From: Rubripirellula sp.
GTDB lineage: Bacteria > Planctomycetota > Planctomycetia > Pirellulales > Pirellulaceae
Direction: 5' to 3'
DNA length: 35,377 bases
Assembly: GCA_029245125.1 (NCBI GenBank)
Contig: JAQWPZ010000031.1
Coordinates: 1 to 35,377, forward strand
Positions 16,506 to 26,000 of this stretch are shown here, one piece after another. The translations under genes were made by a program, and so were the position numbers. The notes beneath the pieces were generated by a model, which saw only the letters and a list, made by a program, of their open reading frames with translations, was not told where the DNA came from and ran no database searches. The stretch's first letter is position 1. Each line of letters opens with the position of its first letter.

Positions 16506-17945
16506 ATGCCTGTCTATCAATTCGAAGCGATGGATGCGACCGGAGAAGAGATCCGGGACGAAATCGATGCGTCCAACGAGGAAGAGGCGCAAACCACTAT
16601 TCGCCAGATGGGATACTTCGTTACGAAGATCTCAGAGAAGAAGCAGGCTGCTGCGGCCAAAAGCCGGTCGGGTGGCAAAAAACGCTCCGTCGGGATTGGT
16701 GGTGCAAAGACGAAACATATCTGCGCGTTCACGCGACAGTTGTCGATTCTGCAAGATGCTGGTCTGCCGATTCTTCGTAGCTTGAAGATCCTGGAAAACA
16801 ACCAGAAGCCGGGCAAGCTCAAGAACGCGCTGATGGACACCTGCGACGAGATTGAGGGCGGGTCCACGCTGAGCGAGGCGATGAGTAAATCGCCCAAGGT
16901 GTTCAGTCGCTTGTACGTCAACATGATCAAAGCGGGTGAGGCCGGTGGTGCTCTGGAAACCATTCTGCAGCGTCTTGCCGACTTTCTGGAGCGTGCCGAG
17001 TCGCTGAAGCGAAAAGTCAAAGGGGCGTTGATCTATCCGATCGTCGTGGTCTTGGTCGCGACCTTGATCCTGACGTTCATCATGTTGTTCATCGTGCCAA
17101 CGTTTGAAACGATGTTCGAAGAATTCGGCCTAAAGCTGCCCGCACCAACGATGCTGCTGATTGCGATGAGTAACTACATCGCGGGTTACTGGTTCTTGTT
17201 GATCTTGATGCCGATCTGCATGCTGATCTTGGTCAAGTTGATGCGCAAGTTTCGGCATGGCCGAATGGGTTTCGACATGTTCATTATCAAAGTGCCAATC
17301 TTTGGCAGCTTGATCGAAAAGAACATCTTGGCCCGAACCACACGAACACTCGGCACGCTGGTCAGTAGCGGTGTGCCGATTTTGGAAGCGATCAATATTA
17401 CCCGCGAGACGGCCGGCAACGCCATGTTCGAGCGGATGTTCACGCGAGTCAACGAATCGATTCGCGAAGGTGAAGTGATCAGCAAACCGCTGAAGGAATA
17501 CAGCGTGCTCGGATTCCATCCGATGGCGATTGTGTTCTGGGCGATGTTCGGTGCAGCTCCGGGCGTCGCGCTGATGTCGGTCGCGCTGACCGCCACCGGT
17601 ACCAAGCTGGACGATGGTGTCATGGTCCAGCAACTGACTGGGATTGCGACTTACGCGATTCTCGGTGGTGGCGCACTGGCTGGGCTGTGGGGTGCGACCA
17701 AAATTAAATCACGCGTCGTCGATGACCTGGTGGTCAACATGGTCGACGTCGGCGAAGAAACGGGCGAACTGGACACGATGTTGTACAAGGTCGCCGATAC
17801 TTACGACGAAGAAGTCCGCACGATGACCGATGGTCTGACGGCTCTGATGGAACCGTTGATGATCGTGTTCCTTGGTCTGGCGGTCGGCTTTATCGTCATT
17901 AGCCTCTTCATGCCTTTGGTCTCCTTGATCTCCGGCCTGTCGTAA
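16506..17945 (+). CDS. GspF/PilC inner-membrane platform protein with extra membrane hairpin
   Basis: The inner-membrane platform on which the ATPase acts to add pilin subunits. The 479-residue protein has a cytoplasmic N-terminal part, a first T2SSF domain (about 70-195, with KTKHICAFTRQLSILQDAG), membrane helices near 175-200 and 215-245, a second T2SSF domain starting near 272 (LARTTRTLGTLVSSGVPILEA) and a last helix at 445-475. Relatives have about 400 residues. The difference is an insertion of roughly 65 residues (about 338-403) between LKEYSVLGFHP and VVDDLVVNMVDVGEETGEL, with two hydrophobic segments (340-362, 376-397) that would form an extra hairpin and leave the rest of the topology unchanged. 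An AGAGGG site precedes ATG 16506. It lies 140 bases after the second ATPase. Confidence 0.93.
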   Translation: MPVYQFEAMDATGEEIRDEIDASNEEEAQTTIRQMGYFVTKISEKKQAAAAKSRSGGKKRSVGIGGAKTKHICAFTRQLSILQDAGLPILRSLKILENNQKPGKLKNALMDTCDEIEGGSTLSEAMSKSPKVFSRLYVNMIKAGEAGGALETILQRLADFLERAESLKRKVKGALIYPIVVVLVATLILTFIMLFIVPTFETMFEEFGLKLPAPTMLLIAMSNYIAGYWFLLILMPICMLILVKLMRKFRHGRMGFDMFIIKVPIFGSLIEKNILARTTRTLGTLVSSGVPILEAINITRETAGNAMFERMFTRVNESIREGEVISKPLKEYSVLGFHPMAIVFWAMFGAAPGVALMSVALTATGTKLDDGVMVQQLTGIATYAILGGGALAGLWGATKIKSRVVDDLVVNMVDVGEETGELDTMLYKVADTYDEEVRTMTDGLTALMEPLMIVFLGLAVGFIVISLFMPLVSLISGLS

Positions 17946-18082
17946 GCGAGGAAACGTTTGCCAAGCGTTCGTGATCGGTTGTCCAACGCGGGCAACCGAG
18001 TCATGGAGCATGTCAACTCATCACCGATATCGAGTCGATGCACGCACTTACAACTGATAACCCCTTTCCGACAGCTGGCAAC

Positions 18083-19186
18083 ATGAACGGAACCTCCCAA
18101 CGCAAACCGAGTGGATTCACGCTAGTCGAAATCCTGGTCGTGATCGTGATCATCGGCATCCTGATGGGCCTGGCCGTGCCCGCAATCTTTTCAGCCATCG
18201 GGACGGCGAAGTCGACCAAGATGCGATTAGAGGTTGGCACGATTCAAGATGCAGTGAATCAGTACGAGCAAAAGTACGGTGACTTTCCGCCTGACTTTTC
18301 TGATTGGGCCGTCGTCGAACGGCACTACCGAAAGATCTTTCCGAGGATTTCACCTCTGGAGTTGAATCGGTTGCGGTTGTTGACGGACGTCAATCCAGCG
18401 AATGATAACGGACCAGCTTCGGCCAACGCTGCACTGCATGATCCCACCGCACTCGATCGGGGAGAGGTTTTGGCATGGGTGCTGGGCGGTTACAGCAGCA
18501 ACCCGTTGACGCCTTTCACAGGATCTGGTGGGCCACTTGAACAAGTTGCCGATCCCTCGTTAGTGGTTTTCCAGATCAACATCGATCGTGACAACCAGCT
18601 GTTCGATTTTGATCCCGCCGGTCTCGATTTTACGGAGATCTCACCAGGGGCGCCGATCTCGAGAACCAATCGTTACCTGTCGGCTGACGGCGATCTGTTT
18701 CTGAGTTACGCGGCGCACGATGAAGGTGCTCCGTTCGTTTATTTTGATTCCAGATCTTATACCTATTTCGATCAAAACATCGGTGACTTCAACGGCTACG
18801 GTTCGACCGAGTATGGTGTCGCCCGCCCCTACTTCTCGGACCAAGTCGTGGCCAACCCAAGCGGGAACGATTATGCCACCCCTTTGGACGCGTTGAGAGC
18901 TTGGAAGTTTTTGGAGCCTGATACGTTTCAGATCATCGCACCGGGAATCGATGGCAATTTTGGCACCACCGCATCGGTGGGTGCACTGCCGCTCTACTAC
19001 CAGTACCCAACGGGCAAAGCAATCATGCCGGTGACGGGAGTGAACGCACCAGGAATGCTGGTGCGTAACGATGTCGCTCGATTCCAGGAACCGCTTCCAC
19101 CGATCTTCACCGGTCCAGACCATTTTCAGCAAGACAATCTCGCAAACTTCTCACGCGGGAAATTTGTCGACGATGTCGAGGAATGA
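18083..19186 (+). CDS. GspG-like major pseudopilin, enlarged
   Basis: A class III prepilin-like protein: short leader ending in Gly11, then FTLVEILVVIVIIGILMGL with Glu at +5 (Glu16), so prepilin peptidase should cut after Gly11 and the helix should pack into the filament. The following region (KMRLEVGTIQDAVNQYEQKYGDFP) is GspG-like. GspG proteins have about 140 residues; this one has 367, with a large Tyr/Asp-rich C-terminal domain that still ends in a GIDGNFG loop resembling the calcium loop of GspG. I placed the start at ATG 18083 because it gives an 11-residue leader; ATG 18038 in the same frame would give 26. Neither has a strong ribosome-binding site. It is the first pseudopilin gene of the series. 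Confidence 0.85.
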   Translation: MNGTSQRKPSGFTLVEILVVIVIIGILMGLAVPAIFSAIGTAKSTKMRLEVGTIQDAVNQYEQKYGDFPPDFSDWAVVERHYRKIFPRISPLELNRLRLLTDVNPANDNGPASANAALHDPTALDRGEVLAWVLGGYSSNPLTPFTGSGGPLEQVADPSLVVFQINIDRDNQLFDFDPAGLDFTEISPGAPISRTNRYLSADGDLFLSYAAHDEGAPFVYFDSRSYTYFDQNIGDFNGYGSTEYGVARPYFSDQVVANPSGNDYATPLDALRAWKFLEPDTFQIIAPGIDGNFGTTASVGALPLYYQYPTGKAIMPVTGVNAPGMLVRNDVARFQEPLPPIFTGPDHFQQDNLANFSRGKFVDDVEE

Positions 19187-19193
19187 TTTGGCA

Positions 19194-20435
19194 ATGCAAT
19201 TCAATCCAATGAATCAACGAACTCACCACCGAAACGCTTTCACGCTCGTCGAACTGCTGGTCGCGATGGTTGTGCTGTCGCTACTCGCGGGCATGGTGAT
19301 TACCGCCGTTCAAGGCGTCAATCAGACGGCTCGGGAAGCGCGAACGCGAAGTATCATCGACGCGATCGACAGTGTTCTGAAGGAGCAGTACCAGTCGTAC
19401 AAGTATCGTCCCTTTTCGGTTGAGATACCGAGTCTAGAAACACAGGTCGATCCGAATACAGAAGTCGGTTTTGAAGTGCTCGCCAGCGAATCAGCACGAG
19501 TTCGTTTGATGATGATTCGTGACATGCAACGGATGGAAATGCCAGATCGCCTGTCTGACATCGCTGATGCTCCAACACCACTCGCCGCTGCTGCCAATCG
19601 TGTGGTTGTGGATAATGCCGGCAACATCGTTGGAACCCGCAACGAAAAATCACGCCGCAAGCTTTTTGCCGTCAGTTGGTACGACGCCGATGCGACCGCC
19701 GGTTCTGTTGTTCGGCCCGACGCTGATGCGATCCCCAGTCGACTTGCCGCCTATCGGAGTCGCTTTCCAGCAGGTTTCGATTACACAAATTCAGATGCTT
19801 TGACGAACCAAGGCGCTGAGTGTTTATATTTGATCATGGCCACGTCTTTTGTTGGCGGTTCGCCCGCAATTGATGTGATCCCAAATTCGAACATCGGCGA
19901 CACCGACAACGACGGTCTGCCAGAGATTCTTGACGGTTGGGGCAATCCACTCGGTTTCATTCGGTGGCCGGTCGGTTACTTAGACCTAGAGCAGTCGATA
20001 GACACAACGGTCGCGGACGACGTCGATCTGTTCCGCTCGGACTATGCCTATGCGGTTTCGAATGCCACCTCGCCTGCTTTAGCCACTGATGTCAATTCCG
20101 TTCCACCAGTTCAAGTTCGACCCTGGTCGCTGCGACCGCTTGTTTTTTCGGCGGGTGCCGATGGTGAATTTGGCATCGCTGCCAATCCTTGGAGTGGCGC
20201 GGGGGTGGAACAGACGAACTTTAGCTACCGATCGAATTGGGGCTGGCCATTGGATGTGTCCCATTACGGGAATGAGCTACCGGGACGCGCGTTGCCTAGG
20301 GACCCGTTTTTTCCCGATCCTTATCTGCGGCGGTTTGTCGAGGCCCAATCAGGGGCGTCGCGTCGCTTGCCGGGGCAGATCGTCGATCCCGCCAGCGCTA
20401 AGTTTCTTGCCGATAACATTTCGAATTACAAATGA
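19194..20435 (+). CDS. Second GspG/GspH-like pseudopilin, enlarged
   Basis: A 413-residue prepilin-like protein. The leader MQFNPMNQRTHHRNA ends in alanine instead of the usual glycine, followed by FTLVELLVAMVVLSLLAGM with Glu20 at +5. The C-terminal part has a DTDNDGLPEILDGWGNPLG segment (from residue 236), a calcium-loop-like stretch leading into the WGNP motif seen in GspG-type pseudopilins, and GADGEFG near 321, resembling the GspG calcium loop. The start was set at ATG 19194 because GAGGAA lies about ten bases upstream; ATG 19173 and 19209 are alternatives. It starts 7 bases after the previous stop and overlaps the next gene by four bases (ATGA), implying translational coupling. Confidence 0.8.
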   Translation: MQFNPMNQRTHHRNAFTLVELLVAMVVLSLLAGMVITAVQGVNQTAREARTRSIIDAIDSVLKEQYQSYKYRPFSVEIPSLETQVDPNTEVGFEVLASESARVRLMMIRDMQRMEMPDRLSDIADAPTPLAAAANRVVVDNAGNIVGTRNEKSRRKLFAVSWYDADATAGSVVRPDADAIPSRLAAYRSRFPAGFDYTNSDALTNQGAECLYLIMATSFVGGSPAIDVIPNSNIGDTDNDGLPEILDGWGNPLGFIRWPVGYLDLEQSIDTTVADDVDLFRSDYAYAVSNATSPALATDVNSVPPVQVRPWSLRPLVFSAGADGEFGIAANPWSGAGVEQTNFSYRSNWGWPLDVSHYGNELPGRALPRDPFFPDPYLRRFVEAQSGASRRLPGQIVDPASAKFLADNISNYK

Positions 20436-21739
20436 AGCACCTAGTCATTGATTGCCGGTCAGCCCGAGCAACCCGGTTCGTCCGGGCGGCAGGGTCCGTG
20501 AAGGCGGTGCAGCCCGACAAGGCAGCACGGTCCGCCCTGGCATCACGGCGGTCAGCTTTTACGTTGATAGAACTGTTGGTGGTGCTGTCGCTGCTGCTGT
20601 TGCTGACTGCGATCGCGTTGCCAACGTTGCGTGATTTAATCGCCGACCAGCGGATTGCAAAATCCGCCAGAGGATTGACCACGTTCATTGATGCAGCGCG
20701 GAATCGAGCGATCGCCGAAGGTCGTCAAGTGGGAGTTGTGATTGAGCGATTGGGAACTGACCCGCGCGGACGAGCACATTCAATTCGTGTGAATCAGTTG
20801 ACCAGTGTTCCACCCTATTCAGGTGATGCATCGGACGCCGTTGCCACGCTGCTGGTGACTGGTGCCACTACACCTCCGCCAACCCCGCCACCTTTTCTAG
20901 TCGCGCTGCCGGCACCCCTCGTAACAGTGGCCACCTTCGATCCGGCCGACAATCAACTGCTCGCGTTAAGCGCGAGCATGGTGGGCGACCCCAGCGACCC
21001 AACCGATGACGATCCCCGCGCCCCGATTCGAAACGGTGACTACATCGAGTTGCCTGGTGGACGCATCGTTCCGTTTTGGTTCAGTTACCGTGATTTAGCG
21101 ATCAACGATCCGACGGATCCGAATTATCTGGTCCGACTCAACTTTTATTTAAATGAACCGCTCAGTAGCGGTGCGCAGAGATTCCCTGCATCCAACATCG
21201 TCACCACGCCGCGTGTGATCAAGTACAAGATCCACCGACGGCCTGTGTTGTCGGGGGCAGCCCCGTTTGATTTGCCACGTGGCGTCGCGATTGATTTGAA
21301 CTACTCGGGCTTCGGCGTTGCGGGAAATGAATACGCACCGGCTTATGATTTTTCACAAGCACCGCCAACACCCTTACCGGCATTCGATGTCGTGATCATC
21401 TTCGGACCCGACGGGAAAGTTGTCAGCGTCAGTGACCCAGTCAACGGAGCGTTGGTTTCACCGGTTGGTCGGATGTTCTTTTGCTTGGGCGACGCCGACG
21501 GTATTCGCGAGGACAACCTGTTTGCTCAAGAGCGCAAAGCGACTGCCAGCGTGCTGAATCTTGAGTCGCTATGGATTGTGCTGAATCCAAATACAGGGAG
21601 TGCGGTCGCGTCTCCTTTCGCACCGGTTTCAACGATTCCTACGGGAGTCATTACTGATCCTGCAGATATTACCGTCGTGACCGCGATCGCAGAATCCCGG
21701 CTACTTGCCAACCTCTCGGACACGGTGGAGCTGGAATGA
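20432..21739 (+). CDS. GspH-like minor pseudopilin with long leader
   Basis: A 435-residue prepilin-like protein starting in an ATGA overlap with its neighbour. The helix FTLIELLVVLSLLLLLTAIA carries Glu47 at +5 and is followed by a GspH/FimT-like stretch (ARGLTTFIDAARNRAIAEGRQVGVVIER), in which the first beta-strands of the globular domain follow a basic helix. The putative leader is 42 residues long and basic, and the residue before the cut is Ala42 rather than Gly. The C-terminal two thirds, rich in Pro, Asp and Thr, match no domain I know and include FGPDGKVVSV, similar to loops in neighbouring proteins. The end overlaps the next gene by ATGA. Confidence 0.82.
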   Translation: MKHLVIDCRSARATRFVRAAGSVKAVQPDKAARSALASRRSAFTLIELLVVLSLLLLLTAIALPTLRDLIADQRIAKSARGLTTFIDAARNRAIAEGRQVGVVIERLGTDPRGRAHSIRVNQLTSVPPYSGDASDAVATLLVTGATTPPPTPPPFLVALPAPLVTVATFDPADNQLLALSASMVGDPSDPTDDDPRAPIRNGDYIELPGGRIVPFWFSYRDLAINDPTDPNYLVRLNFYLNEPLSSGAQRFPASNIVTTPRVIKYKIHRRPVLSGAAPFDLPRGVAIDLNYSGFGVAGNEYAPAYDFSQAPPTPLPAFDVVIIFGPDGKVVSVSDPVNGALVSPVGRMFFCLGDADGIREDNLFAQERKATASVLNLESLWIVLNPNTGSAVASPFAPVSTIPTGVITDPADITVVTAIAESRLLANLSDTVELE

Positions 21740-23001
21740 ACAGACAACTCAGAAGAATCGGACGTCGCGCCGTCACACTCATTGAAGTGGTGTTCGCGAT
21801 CGGTGTGATCTTGATCGGGTTACTGGGCTTACTTTCGATTCTGCCGTTGGCTGGCCGACGAGCGCAAGATGCGATTGATCTGAACGTTGGTGCCGTGATG
21901 GGGGAACAGGTCTTAAAAGATCTGCAATCCCAACGTTATCTTTCCAGCGATCGTCTGAAACGTCTTCGGGGAAATGTGAATGACGACTTGCTAAGCGATA
22001 TTCAGGTGTTGACAGCGAACCCTGATCTCAATTCCTTCTGCATCGATCCGCTCTTCGCTTCGTCGTCCGTTACACCGGCGGTCAATACGAACGGCTACAC
22101 ACGAAGGTGGTTCCCCTATTATGAACGGATTCATAACCCACTGCTTGATCCCTCAACGGAATCAAATAATTGGCCGACGGCACAGCCACGAATGACTCGG
22201 GTGGGGATCTACAAGACGCTGCCAGCTGTTCCGCCCACGACACCGGCTCGGGATGTTTTCTTGAGTACCTCGGAAGCGTTGGCGATCGTGGAAAATTCCG
22301 ACGACCTATTGGTTTCGCGTCCGGATGATCAGACCCGCAATGCGACGTTTAAAGATAGCGAATTGACCGCCATCGCAGGTCAGTTGCCGTACAGCGCACG
22401 GATTCCCAAAGGTGAGTTCACGTGGGTTGCCACGGTCAACCCGATGCCGGGTGGCGTTTACGCATCGGTTTCGATTGTGGTCATGAAGAAACGAGAGCGG
22501 AACTTTACGCTTCCCGAGACACCGGCCACCAACGCACAAGCCAATGCCGTTGGCGAACGGCTTACTTACGTCACTTATGCATCGGGATTCCGAGGTGGTG
22601 CCGGCGGTACGATTCATTTGGTTTCGGCCGACAACACGGTCCCCGAGATTCAATCCAGTGATTGGGTGATGCTTTCCCGCAACGTTTCTGGAACGCAAGC
22701 CGGTCCGGTGGTTCATCGCTGGTACCGAGTGGTTGCTGTGAACAATGAACCCGAGCGGTTTACAACCGATGGGTCAGCGACAGCAGACGATTCGAATCTT
22801 GGTGCAAGAATTCCCGGTGGTGGGAATCAGGTCTGGCGTCACAAGCTCCTGTTGGAGGGGCCTGACTGGTCTTTCAACTACCAAATCGCTGGCGTCAATC
22901 GGCAGTATGCGGATGACACGTTTGCCGACAACACGTATGCAACGGTGGTTAGCGATGTCGTTTCGGTGACCGAACGCGTCATGTTGCTATCTGACTTATA
23001 A
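21736..23001 (+). CDS. GspI/PilV-like minor pseudopilin
   Basis: A 421-residue prepilin-like protein. Leader MNRQLRRIGRRA (Ala at -1), then VTLIEVVFAIGVILIGLLGLL with Glu17 at +5; the wording and the following LAGRRAQDAIDLN and GEQVLKDLQSQRY resemble GspI/PilV. The large C-terminal region has no recognised domain and contains several W-R-x-F/Y patches. It starts within the ATGA overlap with the previous gene and ends seven bases before the giant GspK-like gene, so co-translation is likely. Confidence 0.8.
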   Translation: MNRQLRRIGRRAVTLIEVVFAIGVILIGLLGLLSILPLAGRRAQDAIDLNVGAVMGEQVLKDLQSQRYLSSDRLKRLRGNVNDDLLSDIQVLTANPDLNSFCIDPLFASSSVTPAVNTNGYTRRWFPYYERIHNPLLDPSTESNNWPTAQPRMTRVGIYKTLPAVPPTTPARDVFLSTSEALAIVENSDDLLVSRPDDQTRNATFKDSELTAIAGQLPYSARIPKGEFTWVATVNPMPGGVYASVSIVVMKKRERNFTLPETPATNAQANAVGERLTYVTYASGFRGGAGGTIHLVSADNTVPEIQSSDWVMLSRNVSGTQAGPVVHRWYRVVAVNNEPERFTTDGSATADDSNLGARIPGGGNQVWRHKLLLEGPDWSFNYQIAGVNRQYADDTFADNTYATVVSDVVSVTERVMLLSDL

Positions 23002-23008
23002 GGCTGCG

Positions 23009-26000
23009 ATGTCCAGTCGAAAATCTTATCTAAGCTCGTCTCAATCAAGTGCTTTTGAGAATTCCATGAAACTCAGACCTGAACCAAAAGCGGCAAGTCG
23101 ATCCGGCGTGATTCTCGTCGTCGTGCTCGGCGCGCTGATGTTCTTTAGTGTGCTGGTTGCAACTTATCTGGTGTTCAGTAGTGAAGCCAGGAATGCATCG
23201 TTCGCAATTGCGCAGCGCAATACCCGCGCTCCTGATGTCGATTGGATGATGAACGAGTCGCTGATGACTATCGTTCGTGGGACCAGCGATCCCAATAATC
23301 CGTTTTTCGGGGAAGACCTGTTAAGCGACTATTACGGACACGATGGTGTCGATCTGCAGGTGAGGCATCTGAACTCGGTCCCGTTTGGTCCGATGTTGGT
23401 TGACGATGGTTTTTTGAGATTTCCCGTGAGCGCAGATGGCACCTTCCGTTCGGCTGGCCTCGCTCCGATTGACGATGCCTATGCCGGTTTACTTGTTACC
23501 TTTTTGGCAGGACCGCTGCAAAATCAAACCTATCGTGTGATCCGATCGATTCACCGGCCCGGTGGTGGAGGAGTCCAACCGTACGATGACTTGTTTATCG
23601 ATCTGCAAGCGGGGATCTTGCCGGCGGGTACGGCTTCGCAGTCGCAAGCTGTTCGAGCTCTCTTTTATTCGAATCCAGCCAACCTGACGCTCGGTGGCTA
23701 TCCACTTCGTGTAAATGGTGTGCCGCGAAATTCAAAAGGCATTGGCTTCGATGGCGCCAATGTCGATCAATCAACGGCTGATTTGATCAAGCTGCAGCAG
23801 TTGCGAGATCCTCTGCTGCCTGCCTCGAATCAGAATCCAGCGGTGGTTGGATTTGACCTGCCGATTGCTTTGCAACCAAATCACCTCGATCGTTGGGTTG
23901 ATAAGGGGTTCATCGCCGGTGACTTTGACGAGGACTACGACGCGCCCGATTTCAACAACTGGTGGCTCAGTTATCGGCGACCGGATGGAACGGTCATCCC
24001 GGCGTTTCACCGCCCCGCTGTCATCAACTACATCCTAAATCAGAACACCGATTGGTCCGGTGCGAGTGGGGCGGATTACAACAATTTGATGGTCAGTCTC
24101 TCGCGGGCCACCTTCCGGCCGTTGCCCATCGCTCAGGGACAGTTGTTTCTTGGCGGTGGCGTTACGGGTGGTGGTGCTCAACCGAGTACTGCGATCAATC
24201 CACGATTCACCGGCGGCAGTGATGTCTTTGCGTTACGGACGGCACTGCCGATCAATCAAAATCCTTCGTTTCTGGATCAGCTTGCTCGTGGTTTGATCAA
24301 TGGTCCTTGGGATGTTGATAACGACAAGGACGGAGTTGCGGATAGCGTCTGGGTCGATCTTGGTTTGCCGGTCTTCACATCACGAGAGGGCAAGTTGTTG
24401 CGTCCACTGGTCGCACCGATGATCGAGGATCTGGGTGGCCGACTGAATCTCAACGCCCACGGCAATTCACAACTCGCTGCAAATGTTTCGGGGAAGCAGA
24501 GCAGCGCCGCCTTTTGGGCGGGGACCCGAGGTGGTCTCAATACAGCCAACAATTCGCGTTACGTGTTTCGCGGACTCGGTTGGGGGCCGAGTGAAATCAT
24601 GTTGCCGGCAACCTCCTCGAGTGGATTGATTAATGATGCGACGTTGCAAAATAATTTGGTCGGCTTGATCAATGACCGTTATCGCTTCGGCGAACAAGGT
24701 CTGACCACGCCGGATTATCCGGGAGCGGACAACCGTGATTTCTTGGATCTGCTGCGGTTCGGCTACAGCCCCGCTCAACACTTAGCTGCTGGCGGGTTCG
24801 GTGCGTCGACCGACCCGTTTGGGCGTGGTGGGATGGGCATTGGCCGCAGTGGCCACATCCTTGGTGCCGACTCCGGTCGGTTGATCAGTGTGGACGATCC
24901 CTCCACGGGCATCGTCGAACCGAACGTCAATGAAGCGATCAACCACCCTTACGAGATGGACCCCACTGGGGCGCTTAGCGGTGATCGGCCATTCACACTT
25001 GCCGAGCTCGAGGCCATCCTGAAATCGAATCAGTTCGACTCTGAATTGTTGCCCGCCGCGTTGCGTGATCGATTGCGTCTTTTAATTGTCAATCATCCTG
25101 AATTCGCGAACGCCTTCACGACACGTAGTGCTTCGGATGACCGGCCGGCAACTGCTTTCGGTCGTCAAACGCCACCCGCTGCAACGGCTTGGATCAGGAA
25201 CACCCCCTACGCTCTTGGGGATGTTGTGCAGGTTCCCAACGGGCGAGTGTTTCGATGTATTCAGGCAGGAACATCATCGTCCGGTCAGTTTGCTCCGACC
25301 CGAGCCGGTGGTGATGGGACTGGCGACCTGCGATGGGAAGCGTTTTTTCCTGTTACTCCGCATACCTCAATGGTTGAATTGTTGGGGATCTTGGGAGTTC
25401 CGGCTGATCAAATTGACGGATTGCTGGCACCCGAAATTCGCTTGGGCCGAAAGCTGGATATCAATCGTGCCGTTGGAAACTTGACCGATGACAACGGCAA
25501 CAATGTGATTGACGAGCCGTTGGAAACTGCCCGCCAGGATATGGATGGTGTCGATAATGACAACGACGGGATCACGGATGAAGTCGGTGAAGTTGGCGAG
25601 CCGTTTGCCTATACGGCGAGGACCGCCGCCGGCAACACTGCGATCGGGTCGACCGGATTCGGTTCGAAGCAGTATTGGGATGCACCCAACTACACGATGA
25701 GTGAATCCAAACCGACGGTGGGAATCGACGGTAGCTTCAACGCTGCGGGAGTATCGACAACGATCCCAGTCAGCGGCCGGCAGCTGTTGGCGCGACACCT
25801 TTATATCCTGGCAATGGCGCTCAGTCGTGACTTGGACGATCCCACCAAGGAAGCTGAGTTCCCTGTGACGCAACCCGGTACGTCCAACTCCTTTCCGCCC
25901 GGTGTGACGGAGGTGGAGTTTTATAAAGCTCGACGTCTGGCTCAGTGGGCCGTGAACGTCGTTGATTATCGCGATCCCGATTCCGTGATGACCCGGTTTG

